Source: Azoamicus sp964498335 | GTDB lineage: Bacteria; Pseudomonadota; Gammaproteobacteria; UBA6186; Azoamicaceae | Assembly (NCBI GenBank): GCA_964498335.1 | Contig: CAZCGL010000001.1 | Coordinates: forward strand, 186,001-250,000 | Length of the DNA: 64,000 nucleotides | Reading direction: 5' to 3' | Shown here: piece after piece, positions 52,655 through 61,132 of the stretch | How the letters are laid out: each line of letters begins with the position of its first letter | Position numbering within the stretch: the stretch's first letter is position 1 | Translations under genes and position numbers: made by a program | The notes under the pieces: model-generated | Databases searched by the model: none | What the model was told of the DNA's origin: nothing | What the model saw: only the letters and a program-made list of their open reading frames with translations

Positions 52655-53200
52655 ATGAGCGTTAATTTTATTTTTTTTAATAAAAAAAAATTATTTTTTA
52701 ATAAAAGTGTAAAGCCTACTAAAAATATTGTAAGAAAACAGTTTTTGTCATGGATTATCTTGTTTATAAATAAATTATACGTTATTGATTTTTTTTGTGG
52801 GTCATGTGTTTTTGGTTTTGAATTTTATCATTATAAAACTAAAAAAATTTTAAATTTTGATATAAATTGTAGCAATATTCACAATATTTTATCTAGTCTT
52901 ATTGATTTTAACATTTTAATTAGCGATAAGTTCTTATTATATGAAACAAATTCTTTTGATTGGATTAATAATATCAATTTATTTAATTTTTCATTAATAA
53001 TTTTTGATCCGCCATATTTGTTCTATAATATTATTAAATTTTTAATAGAAATTAGTAGAATAAAATTTTTAAGAACTTGTTTATTTTTATTTTTTGAAAC
53101 AAATTGTTATTTTAATTTAAAGTATTTGTCATATGATTTTTTTGTTATTAAAAAGAACGTTATGGGTAATGTTCATTTTTTTTTGTTAAAAAAAATTTGA
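52655..53200 (+). CDS. rsmD: 16S rRNA G966 N2-methyltransferase RsmD
   Basis: Methylates G966 near the P site. KPTKNIVRKQFLSWI near 22-36 matches the family RPTxdrvRExlFnwL, DFFCGSCVFGFE (family DLFAGSGalGlE) near 49-60 is the SAM loop, and IIFDPPYL near 111-118 is the catalytic DPPY. The 181 residues are near normal. It lies next to ftsY as in many gammaproteobacteria, but here divergently. cca follows 7 bases later. Confidence 0.88.
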   Translation: MSVNFIFFNKKKLFFNKSVKPTKNIVRKQFLSWIILFINKLYVIDFFCGSCVFGFEFYHYKTKKILNFDINCSNIHNILSSLIDFNILISDKFLLYETNSFDWINNINLFNFSLIIFDPPYLFYNIIKFLIEISRIKFLRTCLFLFFETNCYFNLKYLSYDFFVIKKNVMGNVHFFLLKKI

Positions 53201-53207
53201 AAAATAT

Positions 53208-54428
53208 ATGTTTGTTATTTTTTTAGTTGGTGGAGCTATAAGAGATAAGCTTATTGGGTTTAGAGTAAAAGAGTTTGATTGGGTTGTGATTAATTCTGAT
53301 ATTATTAGCTTTTCTGATTTTGGTTTTAAAAGAGTTGGAAAAGATTTTCCTGTTTTTTTACATCCATTAACTAAAGAAGAATATACTTTAGCTAGAAAGG
53401 AAAAGAAAATAGGAAAAGGATGTTATGATTTTAAATGTGATTTTTCATTTTATGTATCTTTAAATGAAGATTTATTTAGACGAGATTTAACTTTAAACAC
53501 ATTGGTTTTAAATGAATTTGGATTTTTAATTGATATTTTAAACAGTAAAAAAGATGTTGAAATTAAGTTATTATCGCATGTTTCTTTTGCTTTTTTTGAA
53601 GATCCATTAAGAATTTTGCGTATTTTTAGATTTTGTGTAAAATTTTTTGATTGTAATTTTAAAATGTCTAAATATACAGAATCTTACATAAGGAAAATTG
53701 TAATAGATGGTGTAATTTTTAATTTAACTTTAGAACGTATTTTAAAAGAAACTTTTGTTTCTTTGAGTTATAAAAATGCTTTTCTATTTTTTATTTTATT
53801 ATATAAATTTAACTTATTACAAATAATATTTTATGATTTATATACTTTATTTATTTTAGTTGAAAAAAATATGTTTAATATTTATTTAAATGTAATATTA
53901 CAATTAAATAATTTATTTTTTAATATTTTTTTTAATACAAATAATATTTTTATTAGATTTTCTTTAATTTTTTATAAAATTTTGTGTAAATTTTCTATAA
54001 ATGATACATACAAGAATTTATTATTTAATAAAATAAATGTTTTATTAATCATTAATAGATATATAAAAGATTTTAATTTATCAAAAAAATATAAGTTTTT
54101 TTTGATAAATTTATATAAGTTTAAATGTGTTTTTTTAAGAATTTTTTTTTTAAGAGATTACTTTTTATTTTTATTTTTTTTAAAAATTAATTTGTTAAAA
54201 GATAAAATTAAATTTATTAATTACTTATTAATTGTTGATTTAGATTCTAAGTTTAGTAATAAAATTTATATTTTTTATATAAAATATTTATTATTAGATT
54301 TAATTCAGTTTATATGTTTTTATAAATTTTATAATAATAAAATTTTTTATTTTAGTTATTTATTTTATGAAAAAAAAATGAAGAAAAATTTTAATAAAAT
54401 TATATTTTATTATAATAAATATTATTAA
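53208..54428 (+). CDS. cca: tRNA CCA-adding enzyme with altered catalytic acidic pair
   Basis: Adds 3' CCA, needed because no tRNA in the window encodes it. LVGGAIRDKLIG at 6-17, KRVGKDFPVFLHP near 45-57, RRDLTLNTL near 100-108 and EDPLRILRIFRF near 137-148 are conserved. The catalytic D-x-D of class II nucleotidyltransferases (D21/D23 in E. coli) reads E22-F-D24 here. After about residue 210 the sequence is very rich in F, I, K, L and N and no HD phosphohydrolase motif is seen. Length 406 matches the E. coli 412. Overlaps cysS convergently by 4 bases. Confidence 0.9.
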   Translation: MFVIFLVGGAIRDKLIGFRVKEFDWVVINSDIISFSDFGFKRVGKDFPVFLHPLTKEEYTLARKEKKIGKGCYDFKCDFSFYVSLNEDLFRRDLTLNTLVLNEFGFLIDILNSKKDVEIKLLSHVSFAFFEDPLRILRIFRFCVKFFDCNFKMSKYTESYIRKIVIDGVIFNLTLERILKETFVSLSYKNAFLFFILLYKFNLLQIIFYDLYTLFILVEKNMFNIYLNVILQLNNLFFNIFFNTNNIFIRFSLIFYKILCKFSINDTYKNLLFNKINVLLIINRYIKDFNLSKKYKFFLINLYKFKCVFLRIFFLRDYFLFLFFLKINLLKDKIKFINYLLIVDLDSKFSNKIYIFYIKYLLLDLIQFICFYKFYNNKIFYFSYLFYEKKMKKNFNKIIFYYNKYY

Positions 54429-55747
54429 AGTATTTCAAATTTCGTTTCATCATTTTTTTTATCATTTAGTTTAACATTTAATTTTATTAGCTTTTCTCTT
54501 ATTTTATCAGCTAATACCCAATTTTTATTTTTTCTAGCGTTATTACGTTCATGTATAAGCCTATTTATTCTTTCTATCTTTGTATTTTTTGTTTTAATAT
54601 TGTTATATTTTAATAACCCTATTTTTTTGAACAACTCAATTATTGAATATTCAATTTCTTCTTTATTATTTTTTTTTTCTTTTAATGATTTGAATAATAT
54701 TGAAATAGCTTTTTGTGTATTGAAATTATCTTTCAATGCATTTGTAAAATTTGAAGAGAGTTCTTTATTTATGTCGAACTTTTTATTTTGTATATTATTT
54801 TTTATTTTATATAGCTTATCTAAAGTTATTTTTATTTTTTTTAAATTATCGTAAGTAAAATCTATATTTTTTTTATAATTGGTAGATAAGATTAAAAATC
54901 TTAAGTACTCTTCATTAAAGTTTTTAAGAAAATTTTTTAATGTAATGTGATTGTTTAATTTTTTAGACATTTTTTTTTTATTAATTTTAAGTTGACCTAT
55001 ATGCATCCATATTTTTATAAAATTTTTTTTACCTATAGCTTCAAAATGAGCTAATTCATTTTCATGATGCGGAAACATTAAGTCTTGTCCTCCAGCGTGT
55101 ATATCTATATAATCTTTAGCATAATAAGTAATCATTGCAGCACATTCTGTGTGCCATCCTGGCCTACCATTACCCCAAGGTGAAAACCAATATACATCTT
55201 CTTTTTTTTTAAAATTTTTCCATAGAGCAAAATCATGCTTATTTTTTTTATTATTTTTATATGATTCTTTTATATTTTTAATTTTTTGGTTTGATAATAT
55301 TCCATATTTATTTAATTTTTTTACTTCAAAGTATATTGATGATTTAGCATTTTTATAAGTAAATTTTTTTTTTATATGTTTTATTAAATTTATCATTTCA
55401 TTTATAAAAGAAGTTGCTTTTGGTTCGTATGTAGGTTCTATCATATTTAGTTTTTGCATATCTGTGTGCATTTGTTTTATAAATTTTTCTGTTAAAAAAT
55501 TTACTTTTATATTTTTTTCTTTTGCTCTTTTTATTATTTTATCATCTATATCAGTTATATTTCTTATAAAAATTATTTTTTTATTTAAAGTATTTAGATA
55601 TCTAATGAAAGAATCAAATAATAAAAACAATCTAGCGTGTCCTATATGACAATAATCGTATACTGTTATACCACACGTATATATTTTTATCAGATCATTT
55701 TTTATTTTTTCTTTTTTTTTAGTTAATGTATTGTATATTTTTATCAT
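54425..55747 (-). CDS. cysS: Cysteinyl-tRNA synthetase
   Basis: Class I synthetase of 440 residues. CGITVYDYCHIGHA near 26-39 contains the zinc Cys and HIGH motif, GWHTECAAM and HHENELAH supply the other zinc ligands, and KKMSKKLNN near 258-266 is the KMSKS loop (KMSKK here). It ends with a short anticodon-binding region. It is alone on this strand between cca and tatC. Confidence 0.96.
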   Translation of the reverse strand: MIKIYNTLTKKKEKIKNDLIKIYTCGITVYDYCHIGHARLFLLFDSFIRYLNTLNKKIIFIRNITDIDDKIIKRAKEKNIKVNFLTEKFIKQMHTDMQKLNMIEPTYEPKATSFINEMINLIKHIKKKFTYKNAKSSIYFEVKKLNKYGILSNQKIKNIKESYKNNKKNKHDFALWKNFKKKEDVYWFSPWGNGRPGWHTECAAMITYYAKDYIDIHAGGQDLMFPHHENELAHFEAIGKKNFIKIWMHIGQLKINKKKMSKKLNNHITLKNFLKNFNEEYLRFLILSTNYKKNIDFTYDNLKKIKITLDKLYKIKNNIQNKKFDINKELSSNFTNALKDNFNTQKAISILFKSLKEKKNNKEEIEYSIIELFKKIGLLKYNNIKTKNTKIERINRLIHERNNARKNKNWVLADKIREKLIKLNVKLNDKKNDETKFEIL

Positions 55748-55812
55748 TTGATTTATTTTTAGTTTTTTGTTAATATTTATAATTATAAATTTATTTTTAT
55801 TTTTTTAAAAAA

Positions 55813-56493
55813 ATGAATACACATTTTTTAGAGCTTAGAAAAAGGATTATATATATATCATTTTTCTTTATATTACTTTTTGTAGTATTTTTTTATTATT
55901 CTGATATTATATATGATTTATTTTCTTTACCTATAAAGTCTCAATTGCCTGTTGGAAGTAGTATTATAGCTACAAATGTTACATCAACTTTTGTAGTACC
56001 GTTAAAATTGTCTTTTAATTTTACTTTACTTATTGTATCACCATATATTATTTTTCATGCATGGAAATTTATTGCACCTGGATTATATAAACATGAAAAA
56101 GTTATTATAAAACCATTCTTGTTTTTTAGTATTTTTTTATTTTTTTTAGGAATTTTTTTTGCATTTTATATTATTTGTCCATTAGCGTTAAATTTTTTTA
56201 TGACATGTTCGCCTTCTAATGTTATAATTATGATTTCAATAAATAATTATATTGAATTTATGTCTTCAATTATTTTAGCTTGTGGATTAAGTTTTCAAAT
56301 ACCGTTGATTATATATTTTTTAACTAGTACTGGTATTGTTTCTAAGAATGATTTTATAGAAAAACGATCTTATGTTATTATTTTTTCTTTTATTTTAGGA
56401 ATGCTTTTAACACCACCTGATGTTATTTCACAGATTTTGCTTGCCGTGCCTATATGCTTATTATTTGAAATAGGGTTATTTTTTTCTAGATAG
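55813..56493 (+). CDS. tatC: Twin-arginine translocase subunit TatC
   Basis: Six-helix receptor of the Tat pathway. HFLELRKRIIY at the start, the FIAPGLYKHEK loop near 85-95 and TPPDVISQILLAVPICLLFEIG near 200-221 are the family signature. The 226 residues lack the E. coli tail. The Rieske protein (petA) is an evident client, and Mo-reductases are usual ones. tatA/tatB are not in the window. Confidence 0.95.
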   Translation: MNTHFLELRKRIIYISFFFILLFVVFFYYSDIIYDLFSLPIKSQLPVGSSIIATNVTSTFVVPLKLSFNFTLLIVSPYIIFHAWKFIAPGLYKHEKVIIKPFLFFSIFLFFLGIFFAFYIICPLALNFFMTCSPSNVIIMISINNYIEFMSSIILACGLSFQIPLIIYFLTSTGIVSKNDFIEKRSYVIIFSFILGMLLTPPDVISQILLAVPICLLFEIGLFFSR

Positions 56494-56515
56494 GGCTTTT
56501 AAGCCCTATTTTTTT
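56490..56515. terminator. Terminator shared by tatC and tlc
   Basis: ATAGGGCT / AGCCCTAT, 8 bp with four G-C pairs around a TTTA loop, followed by a T run on the + strand and flanked by A/T. It begins within the tatC stop codon and ends at the stop of the convergent tlc, so it can serve both. Clear hairpin in otherwise weakly structured DNA. Confidence 0.82.
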
Positions 56516-58085
56516 AATGAGTGCCTTCAGCTTTTAGTTTTTCTGCTGCTTTCATTTCTGCTATTCTTCTATCTGTATTTTCTTTAACTTTAACTGCTAA
56601 GAATTTTACTGATATAATCCATAATATTGCTACTATAAAGAATACGCCAAAAGCTATATGCGCTATTGATAATACATTAGTTGTAGCCATTATTGATAAT
56701 AATGTGCTTTGAACAAAAGCACCGCCAGCTTTTCCGGCTCTTCCGCCTATTACGTCCACCGCTGCTTTACCTTTAGTTTTTAATTCATCATCTAATGGTA
56801 TATAAGCCATTTCTTTTGTAGGGTCAAATAATGAATATTTAACAACTTTTGATATTATAACTATTGCAGCGCCTAAAAATGTAGCTGCTGTTACTGGAGT
56901 AGTACCTAATGAAGATAATAAATTATATGTTGCGTTTTTTATTAAAGCTATATCATTAGCTAATATAAAACAAAAGAAAAAAGTTCCGCCTATTATTATT
57001 ACAAATGGTGTTATTACTGCAGCTTTAAACCAGCTTAATAATCTTAGAATATTTGATCCTATAAATAAGCTAAATAATATTGTTATTATTCCTGACCATG
57101 TAGAATAATTTCCCATAAAAGCATTATAACCACCTTTATCACCAGCATAGTAAAATTTTAATTGTTCTTTCCATTGAACTTCAACTAAGTTTATTGTAAC
57201 TCCGTATGCCATTATTAATGTTGCTATTAACCCTAGTTCTTTTGATTTTATTATTATTTTTAAGCTTTCTGATAATCCTGGTTTGCTTTTTTTCTTTTTA
57301 GGTTCGTTTTTATTTAAACCATCATAATATCTTGGATCAGTTAATACATTTAAGTACATCCATCTGTATAAATACATTGATAAGCATCCCATTATTACTA
57401 CTGTACCCATTAATAAATATAGTGACCATTTCCATGGATCATCTGATACGAATGCTTTTATACCTGTAGAACAATATCTTACTACTTGACCTGATAATAT
57501 TAATGATATATTTCCTATTACAACAAATAGCCCGTAAAATCTTTTTGATTCACTTATTTTTACTATTTCATTAGCAAATTGCCAAAACATTAGTGCTACC
57601 ATTGCACTGCCCCAAATTTCAGATAATACATAAAATGCTGAATAAGACCAATAAGCATATATATTAATGAAACCACTAAATGCTGGATATTCGTTATTTA
57701 AGTTATTTATAAGTGTTGAAGATGGATGTAATATATCAAAGTTTGGATATACAACAAAAGCAAATGCCGCAAAAAATATTAAAAATGGTGTTACAACTAT
57801 ATAAAAAATTGTTTCTTTATTAAAAACATTGCATAATTTAGCATAAATTACTACAAACGCTACAGCTGCTGGAGTTACACAATAGAATTTTAAAAAAGGT
57901 ATTAGTCCTGCGCCAGCTGCATTTACTACTAAAGTATCTTTTGTATCTCTTAATAATGTGTAATTAAACAATATTCCGAACATTATAAATCCCAAAGGAA
58001 GGAATTTTTTTAATTCGTGATTGTGAATTGGCCATAGTAATTTTCTCCAACGACCAAATTCTTCAGGTTGCTTAACATCTGACAT
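56514..58085 (-). CDS. tlcA: Tlc/NTT-family ATP/ADP translocase
   Basis: Carrier that exchanges ATP and ADP with the host cytosol, so far typical of intracellular bacteria and plastids. The 523 residues have 11-12 helices. FMFGILFNYTLLRDTKDTLVV-like FIMFGILFNYTLLRDTKDTL near 33-52 is the N-terminal signature, RFYGLFVVIGNISLILSG lies mid-protein, and FDPTKEMAYIPLDDELKTKGKAAVDVIGGRAGK near 420-452 is the C-terminal one. I start at ATG 58085 with GGAG 8 bases upstream, rather than the GTG at 58094. Direction of net ATP flow cannot be read from sequence. Codons are less AT-biased than in most neighbours. Confidence 0.97.
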   Translation of the reverse strand: MSDVKQPEEFGRWRKLLWPIHNHELKKFLPLGFIMFGILFNYTLLRDTKDTLVVNAAGAGLIPFLKFYCVTPAAVAFVVIYAKLCNVFNKETIFYIVVTPFLIFFAAFAFVVYPNFDILHPSSTLINNLNNEYPAFSGFINIYAYWSYSAFYVLSEIWGSAMVALMFWQFANEIVKISESKRFYGLFVVIGNISLILSGQVVRYCSTGIKAFVSDDPWKWSLYLLMGTVVIMGCLSMYLYRWMYLNVLTDPRYYDGLNKNEPKKKKSKPGLSESLKIIIKSKELGLIATLIMAYGVTINLVEVQWKEQLKFYYAGDKGGYNAFMGNYSTWSGIITILFSLFIGSNILRLLSWFKAAVITPFVIIIGGTFFFCFILANDIALIKNATYNLLSSLGTTPVTAATFLGAAIVIISKVVKYSLFDPTKEMAYIPLDDELKTKGKAAVDVIGGRAGKAGGAFVQSTLLSIMATTNVLSIAHIAFGVFFIVAILWIISVKFLAVKVKENTDRRIAEMKAAEKLKAEGTH

Positions 58086-58254
58086 TTTAACCACTCCGAT
58101 TTTTTAATTCTAGAAAATTGAATTATACTAATAAAAGATGTTTACTACAATATTATTTAATTATAAAATTTTTTTAATATTTTTTAAATTATTATATTTT
58201 TATTTTTTGTTCTTATGTATAATATGTTTGTTATTTTATTAATTTTGTTATTTT

Positions 58255-59556
58255 ATGAAGTCTAAATTTTTTGAAAAAAATGGTAATTTTAATGATCTTA
58301 GAAATAGATTGTTATTTGTATTTTTGATTTTAGTTATATATAGATTGGGCGCGCATATTCCTGTACCGTTAATTGATGCTAAACAAATCTTTAATTCATT
58401 TTCTGAAAGTAATTATGGAGTATTTAGCCTATTTAATTTGTTTTCTGGCGGTGCTTTATCTAAAATAACTATATTTTCTCTAGGAATTATGCCGTATATA
58501 TCATCATCTATTATTATTCAGTTGCTTACTACAATATGGGATCCTATGATAAAATTAAAAAAAGAAGGTGATTTAGGTAGAAAAAAAATTTCTGATTATA
58601 CACGTTTGTTAACTGTTATTTTATCAAGTTTTCAAGCTTTAGCTATGACGAAAATAATTCTTAATTTTAGTAACTATCATGAGTTCAATTTTTTATTTTA
58701 TATTGTTATAGTTATTACATTAGTTTTTGGTACTGTTTTTCTTATGTGGTTAGGTGAATTAATAAATGAAAATGGTATAGGTAATGGGATATCTTTAATA
58801 ATTTTTACCAGTATCATATCAAATCTACCAAGGACTATTATATCTACGTTAGAAAAAATTAGGCAAGGCGAACTTGATATTTTTGTGATGGTTTTATTAC
58901 TTGGTGTTTTATTTTGTGTTATATTTATAATTGTTTTTGTAGAAAGAGCACAAAAAAAGATAACTATTAATTACCCAAAGAGACAGCAAGGAAGAAAAGT
59001 TTTTGCATCACAAACTACTTTTTTGCCATTTAAAATTAATATGGCTGGAGTTATCCCGCCTATTTTTGCGTCTAGTGTAATTTTATTTCCAATTACTTTA
59101 ATACAATGGATTGATCCTAATTCAAGTAATGTTATTTTAAATAGTATTAGGTATTTAATCACTCCAGGAAAATTACCTTATTTGTTAATTTTTTCTTTGT
59201 TTATTATTTTCTTTTGTTTTTTTTATACATCATTAGTTTTTAAATCTAGTGATACTGCTGATAATTTAAAAAAATCTGGTGGTTTTATTTCAGGTATAAG
59301 GCCTGGTGATAATACAGCTATATATATAGATAAAATTGTTAAGAAATTAACAATAATAGGAGCTTGCTATTTAACATTTGTTTCTTTATTACCAGAGTTT
59401 TTAGTAGCTTTTTTAAATGTTCCTTTTTATTTTGGCGGAACTTCTTTATTAATAGTAATAGTAGTTATAATGGATTTTATTTCTCAAGTTCAGTCTAAAA
59501 TGATTTCTTATAAGTATGATGGGCTTATAAAGAAATATAAATTAACTGGTTTTTAA
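58255..59556 (+). CDS. secY: Preprotein translocase channel SecY
   Basis: The 433-residue, 10-helix channel with LLFVFLILVIYRLGAHIPVP near 18-37, FSGGALSKITIFSLGIMPYISSSIIIQL near 62-89, GIGNGISLIIF and GIRPGDNTA. It begins the second half of the split spc operon, followed by rpmJ and the alpha operon. A TATAAT at 58218-58223 about 32 bases upstream may be its -10 box, without an obvious -35. Confidence 0.97.
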   Translation: MKSKFFEKNGNFNDLRNRLLFVFLILVIYRLGAHIPVPLIDAKQIFNSFSESNYGVFSLFNLFSGGALSKITIFSLGIMPYISSSIIIQLLTTIWDPMIKLKKEGDLGRKKISDYTRLLTVILSSFQALAMTKIILNFSNYHEFNFLFYIVIVITLVFGTVFLMWLGELINENGIGNGISLIIFTSIISNLPRTIISTLEKIRQGELDIFVMVLLLGVLFCVIFIIVFVERAQKKITINYPKRQQGRKVFASQTTFLPFKINMAGVIPPIFASSVILFPITLIQWIDPNSSNVILNSIRYLITPGKLPYLLIFSLFIIFFCFFYTSLVFKSSDTADNLKKSGGFISGIRPGDNTAIYIDKIVKKLTIIGACYLTFVSLLPEFLVAFLNVPFYFGGTSLLIVIVVIMDFISQVQSKMISYKYDGLIKKYKLTGF

Positions 59557-59584
59557 AATTTATAAATTTTGTAGGTATTTTATA

Positions 59585-59698
59585 ATGAAAGTTAGAGTTT
59601 CAATTAAAAAAATTTGTAGACATTGTCTTATTGTTAGACGAAATAGAATTTTAAGAGTTATATGTATTAATCCTAAACATAAACAAAGGCAAGGTTAA
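59585..59698 (+). CDS. rpmJ: 50S ribosomal protein L36
   Basis: A 37-residue protein too short for many gene finders. It starts MKVRVSIKKICRHC and ends INPKHKQRQG, with the zinc ligands CxxC...C...H (family MKVRaSVKkiCrnCkiirRnGvvRVICsePKHKQRQG). It lies 28 bases after secY and 9 before rpsM, as in the canonical spc operon. Confidence 0.97.
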   Translation: MKVRVSIKKICRHCLIVRRNRILRVICINPKHKQRQG

Positions 59699-59707
59699 GG
59701 AGCGCGT

Positions 59708-60058
59708 ATGATTAGAGTTGCTGGAGTTATATTAGATTCTAATAAGCATATTGTTATAGCTTTAAGAAAAATATACGGTATAGGAAAGGTTAGTTCTTAT
59801 TATATATGTAAAAAAGCTAATGTAATACCTTCTTTGAAAGTTAATCAATTAGATGAAAATACAATATCGTCTATTCAGAAAATAGTTTCTGAGTTCGATA
59901 TAGAAGGTAATTTAAGAACGCGCATTAGATTTAATATAAAGAGATTAAAAGATATAAAGTGTTATAGAGGAATGAGACATAAGGTTGGTTTGCCTGTTAG
60001 AGGTCAACGTACTAAAACTAATGCTAGAACTAGGAAAAAAAATAAGAAAAAAACTTAA
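59708..60058 (+). CDS. rpsM: 30S ribosomal protein S13
   Basis: The 116 residues show RVAGVILDSNKHIVIALRKIYGIG and the C-terminal CYRGMRHKVGLPVRGQRTKTNARTRK. AAGGAG lies about 8 bases before the ATG. First gene of the alpha operon. Confidence 0.97.
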   Translation: MIRVAGVILDSNKHIVIALRKIYGIGKVSSYYICKKANVIPSLKVNQLDENTISSIQKIVSEFDIEGNLRTRIRFNIKRLKDIKCYRGMRHKVGLPVRGQRTKTNARTRKKNKKKT

Positions 60059-60072
60059 AATAAGGTTATTAA

Positions 60073-60465
60073 ATGTTAAAAAAAGTAAAAAATAAAACTA
60101 TTAAAAAAAGTAAAAAGCAAGTTACTTCAGGAAAAGTTTATATTAAAGCTTCGTATAATAATACTTTAATTTATATAACTGATTTAATTGGTGATGTTTT
60201 ATTATGGAAAACTGCGGGTAGTGAAGGGTTTAAAGGATCAAAAAAAAGTACTCCTTATGCAGCACAAGTAGCATCTAAAGCTGTTTCTAAGATTGCTAAA
60301 GAGATTCATGGATTAAATTCTGTTGAAGTATATGTTAGTGGTCCTGGCCCTGGAAGAGAGGCTGCAATTCGTGGGTTAGCAAACTTTTTAAAAGTTACTT
60401 ATATAGCTGATGTTACAAGTATTCCGCATAATGGTTGTAGACCTTCTAAAGAGCGTAGAGTATAA
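60073..60465 (+). CDS. rpsK: 30S ribosomal protein S11
   Basis: The 130 residues carry GKVYIKASYNNTLIYITDL, GSEGFKGSKKSTPYAAQ and GPGPGREAAIRGL. The end IPHNGCRPSKERRV is complete. It lies between rpsM and rpsD. Confidence 0.97.
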   Translation: MLKKVKNKTIKKSKKQVTSGKVYIKASYNNTLIYITDLIGDVLLWKTAGSEGFKGSKKSTPYAAQVASKAVSKIAKEIHGLNSVEVYVSGPGPGREAAIRGLANFLKVTYIADVTSIPHNGCRPSKERRV

Positions 60466-60475
60466 GGAGTTTTTT

Positions 60476-61114
60476 ATGGCGCGCTATTTAAAATCTGGTT
60501 GTAAAATTTCTAGAAGAATAGGACTTGATTTGGGATTAAAAAGTATTGGTGGAAGAGATATTACTAGTAAATGTAATTTAAAGGTTTTCCCTGGTCAGCA
60601 TGGTAATAAAAGAAAAAAATCTAGTGGAAGTCATTCATTACAATTAAATGCTAAACAAACTATAAAGTATATGTATGGAGTTTTAGAAAAACAATTTAAA
60701 CATTTTTTTTTAAAAGTTTCTAGAAAAAAAGGTGCTAGTGGTGAATTACTTTTGAAATTATTAGAATCTAGGCTTGATAATGTTGTTTATAGGTCTGGTT
60801 TTTCTGTAACTAGAGCTGAAGCTAGACAGCTTGTTTCACATAAGTCAATTTCTGTCATTAGAAATGGTATAGAACGTATTATTGTTTTTCCATCTTTTAT
60901 TGTTAAAGTAGGCGATGTTATTAAAATTATAAATAAAAGTAAGGATCAGGTTAGAATAAATTATGCTTTAAAATGTGCAGAAAAACTTGGTTTTGTAAAA
61001 TGGATAGATGTTGATATTAAAAATATGACATCAACATATTTAAGAGCTCCAGAAAGAAAAGAATTATCTAGTGATTTAAATGAGCAGTTAGTTGTTGAGT
61101 TTTATTCCAAATAA
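60476..61114 (+). CDS. rpsD: 30S ribosomal protein S4
   Basis: I start at ATG 60476 (MARYLKSGCKISRRIG), which has AAGGAG 6 bases upstream. A longer frame from 60410 would overlap rpsK. The 212 residues have the PGQHGNKR segment and the S4 domain LESRLDNVVYRSGFSVTRAEARQLVSHKSI near 99-128. Confidence 0.96.
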   Translation: MARYLKSGCKISRRIGLDLGLKSIGGRDITSKCNLKVFPGQHGNKRKKSSGSHSLQLNAKQTIKYMYGVLEKQFKHFFLKVSRKKGASGELLLKLLESRLDNVVYRSGFSVTRAEARQLVSHKSISVIRNGIERIIVFPSFIVKVGDVIKIINKSKDQVRINYALKCAEKLGFVKWIDVDIKNMTSTYLRAPERKELSSDLNEQLVVEFYSK

Positions 61115-61132
61115 TTTTAGGTGAGATTTTAT

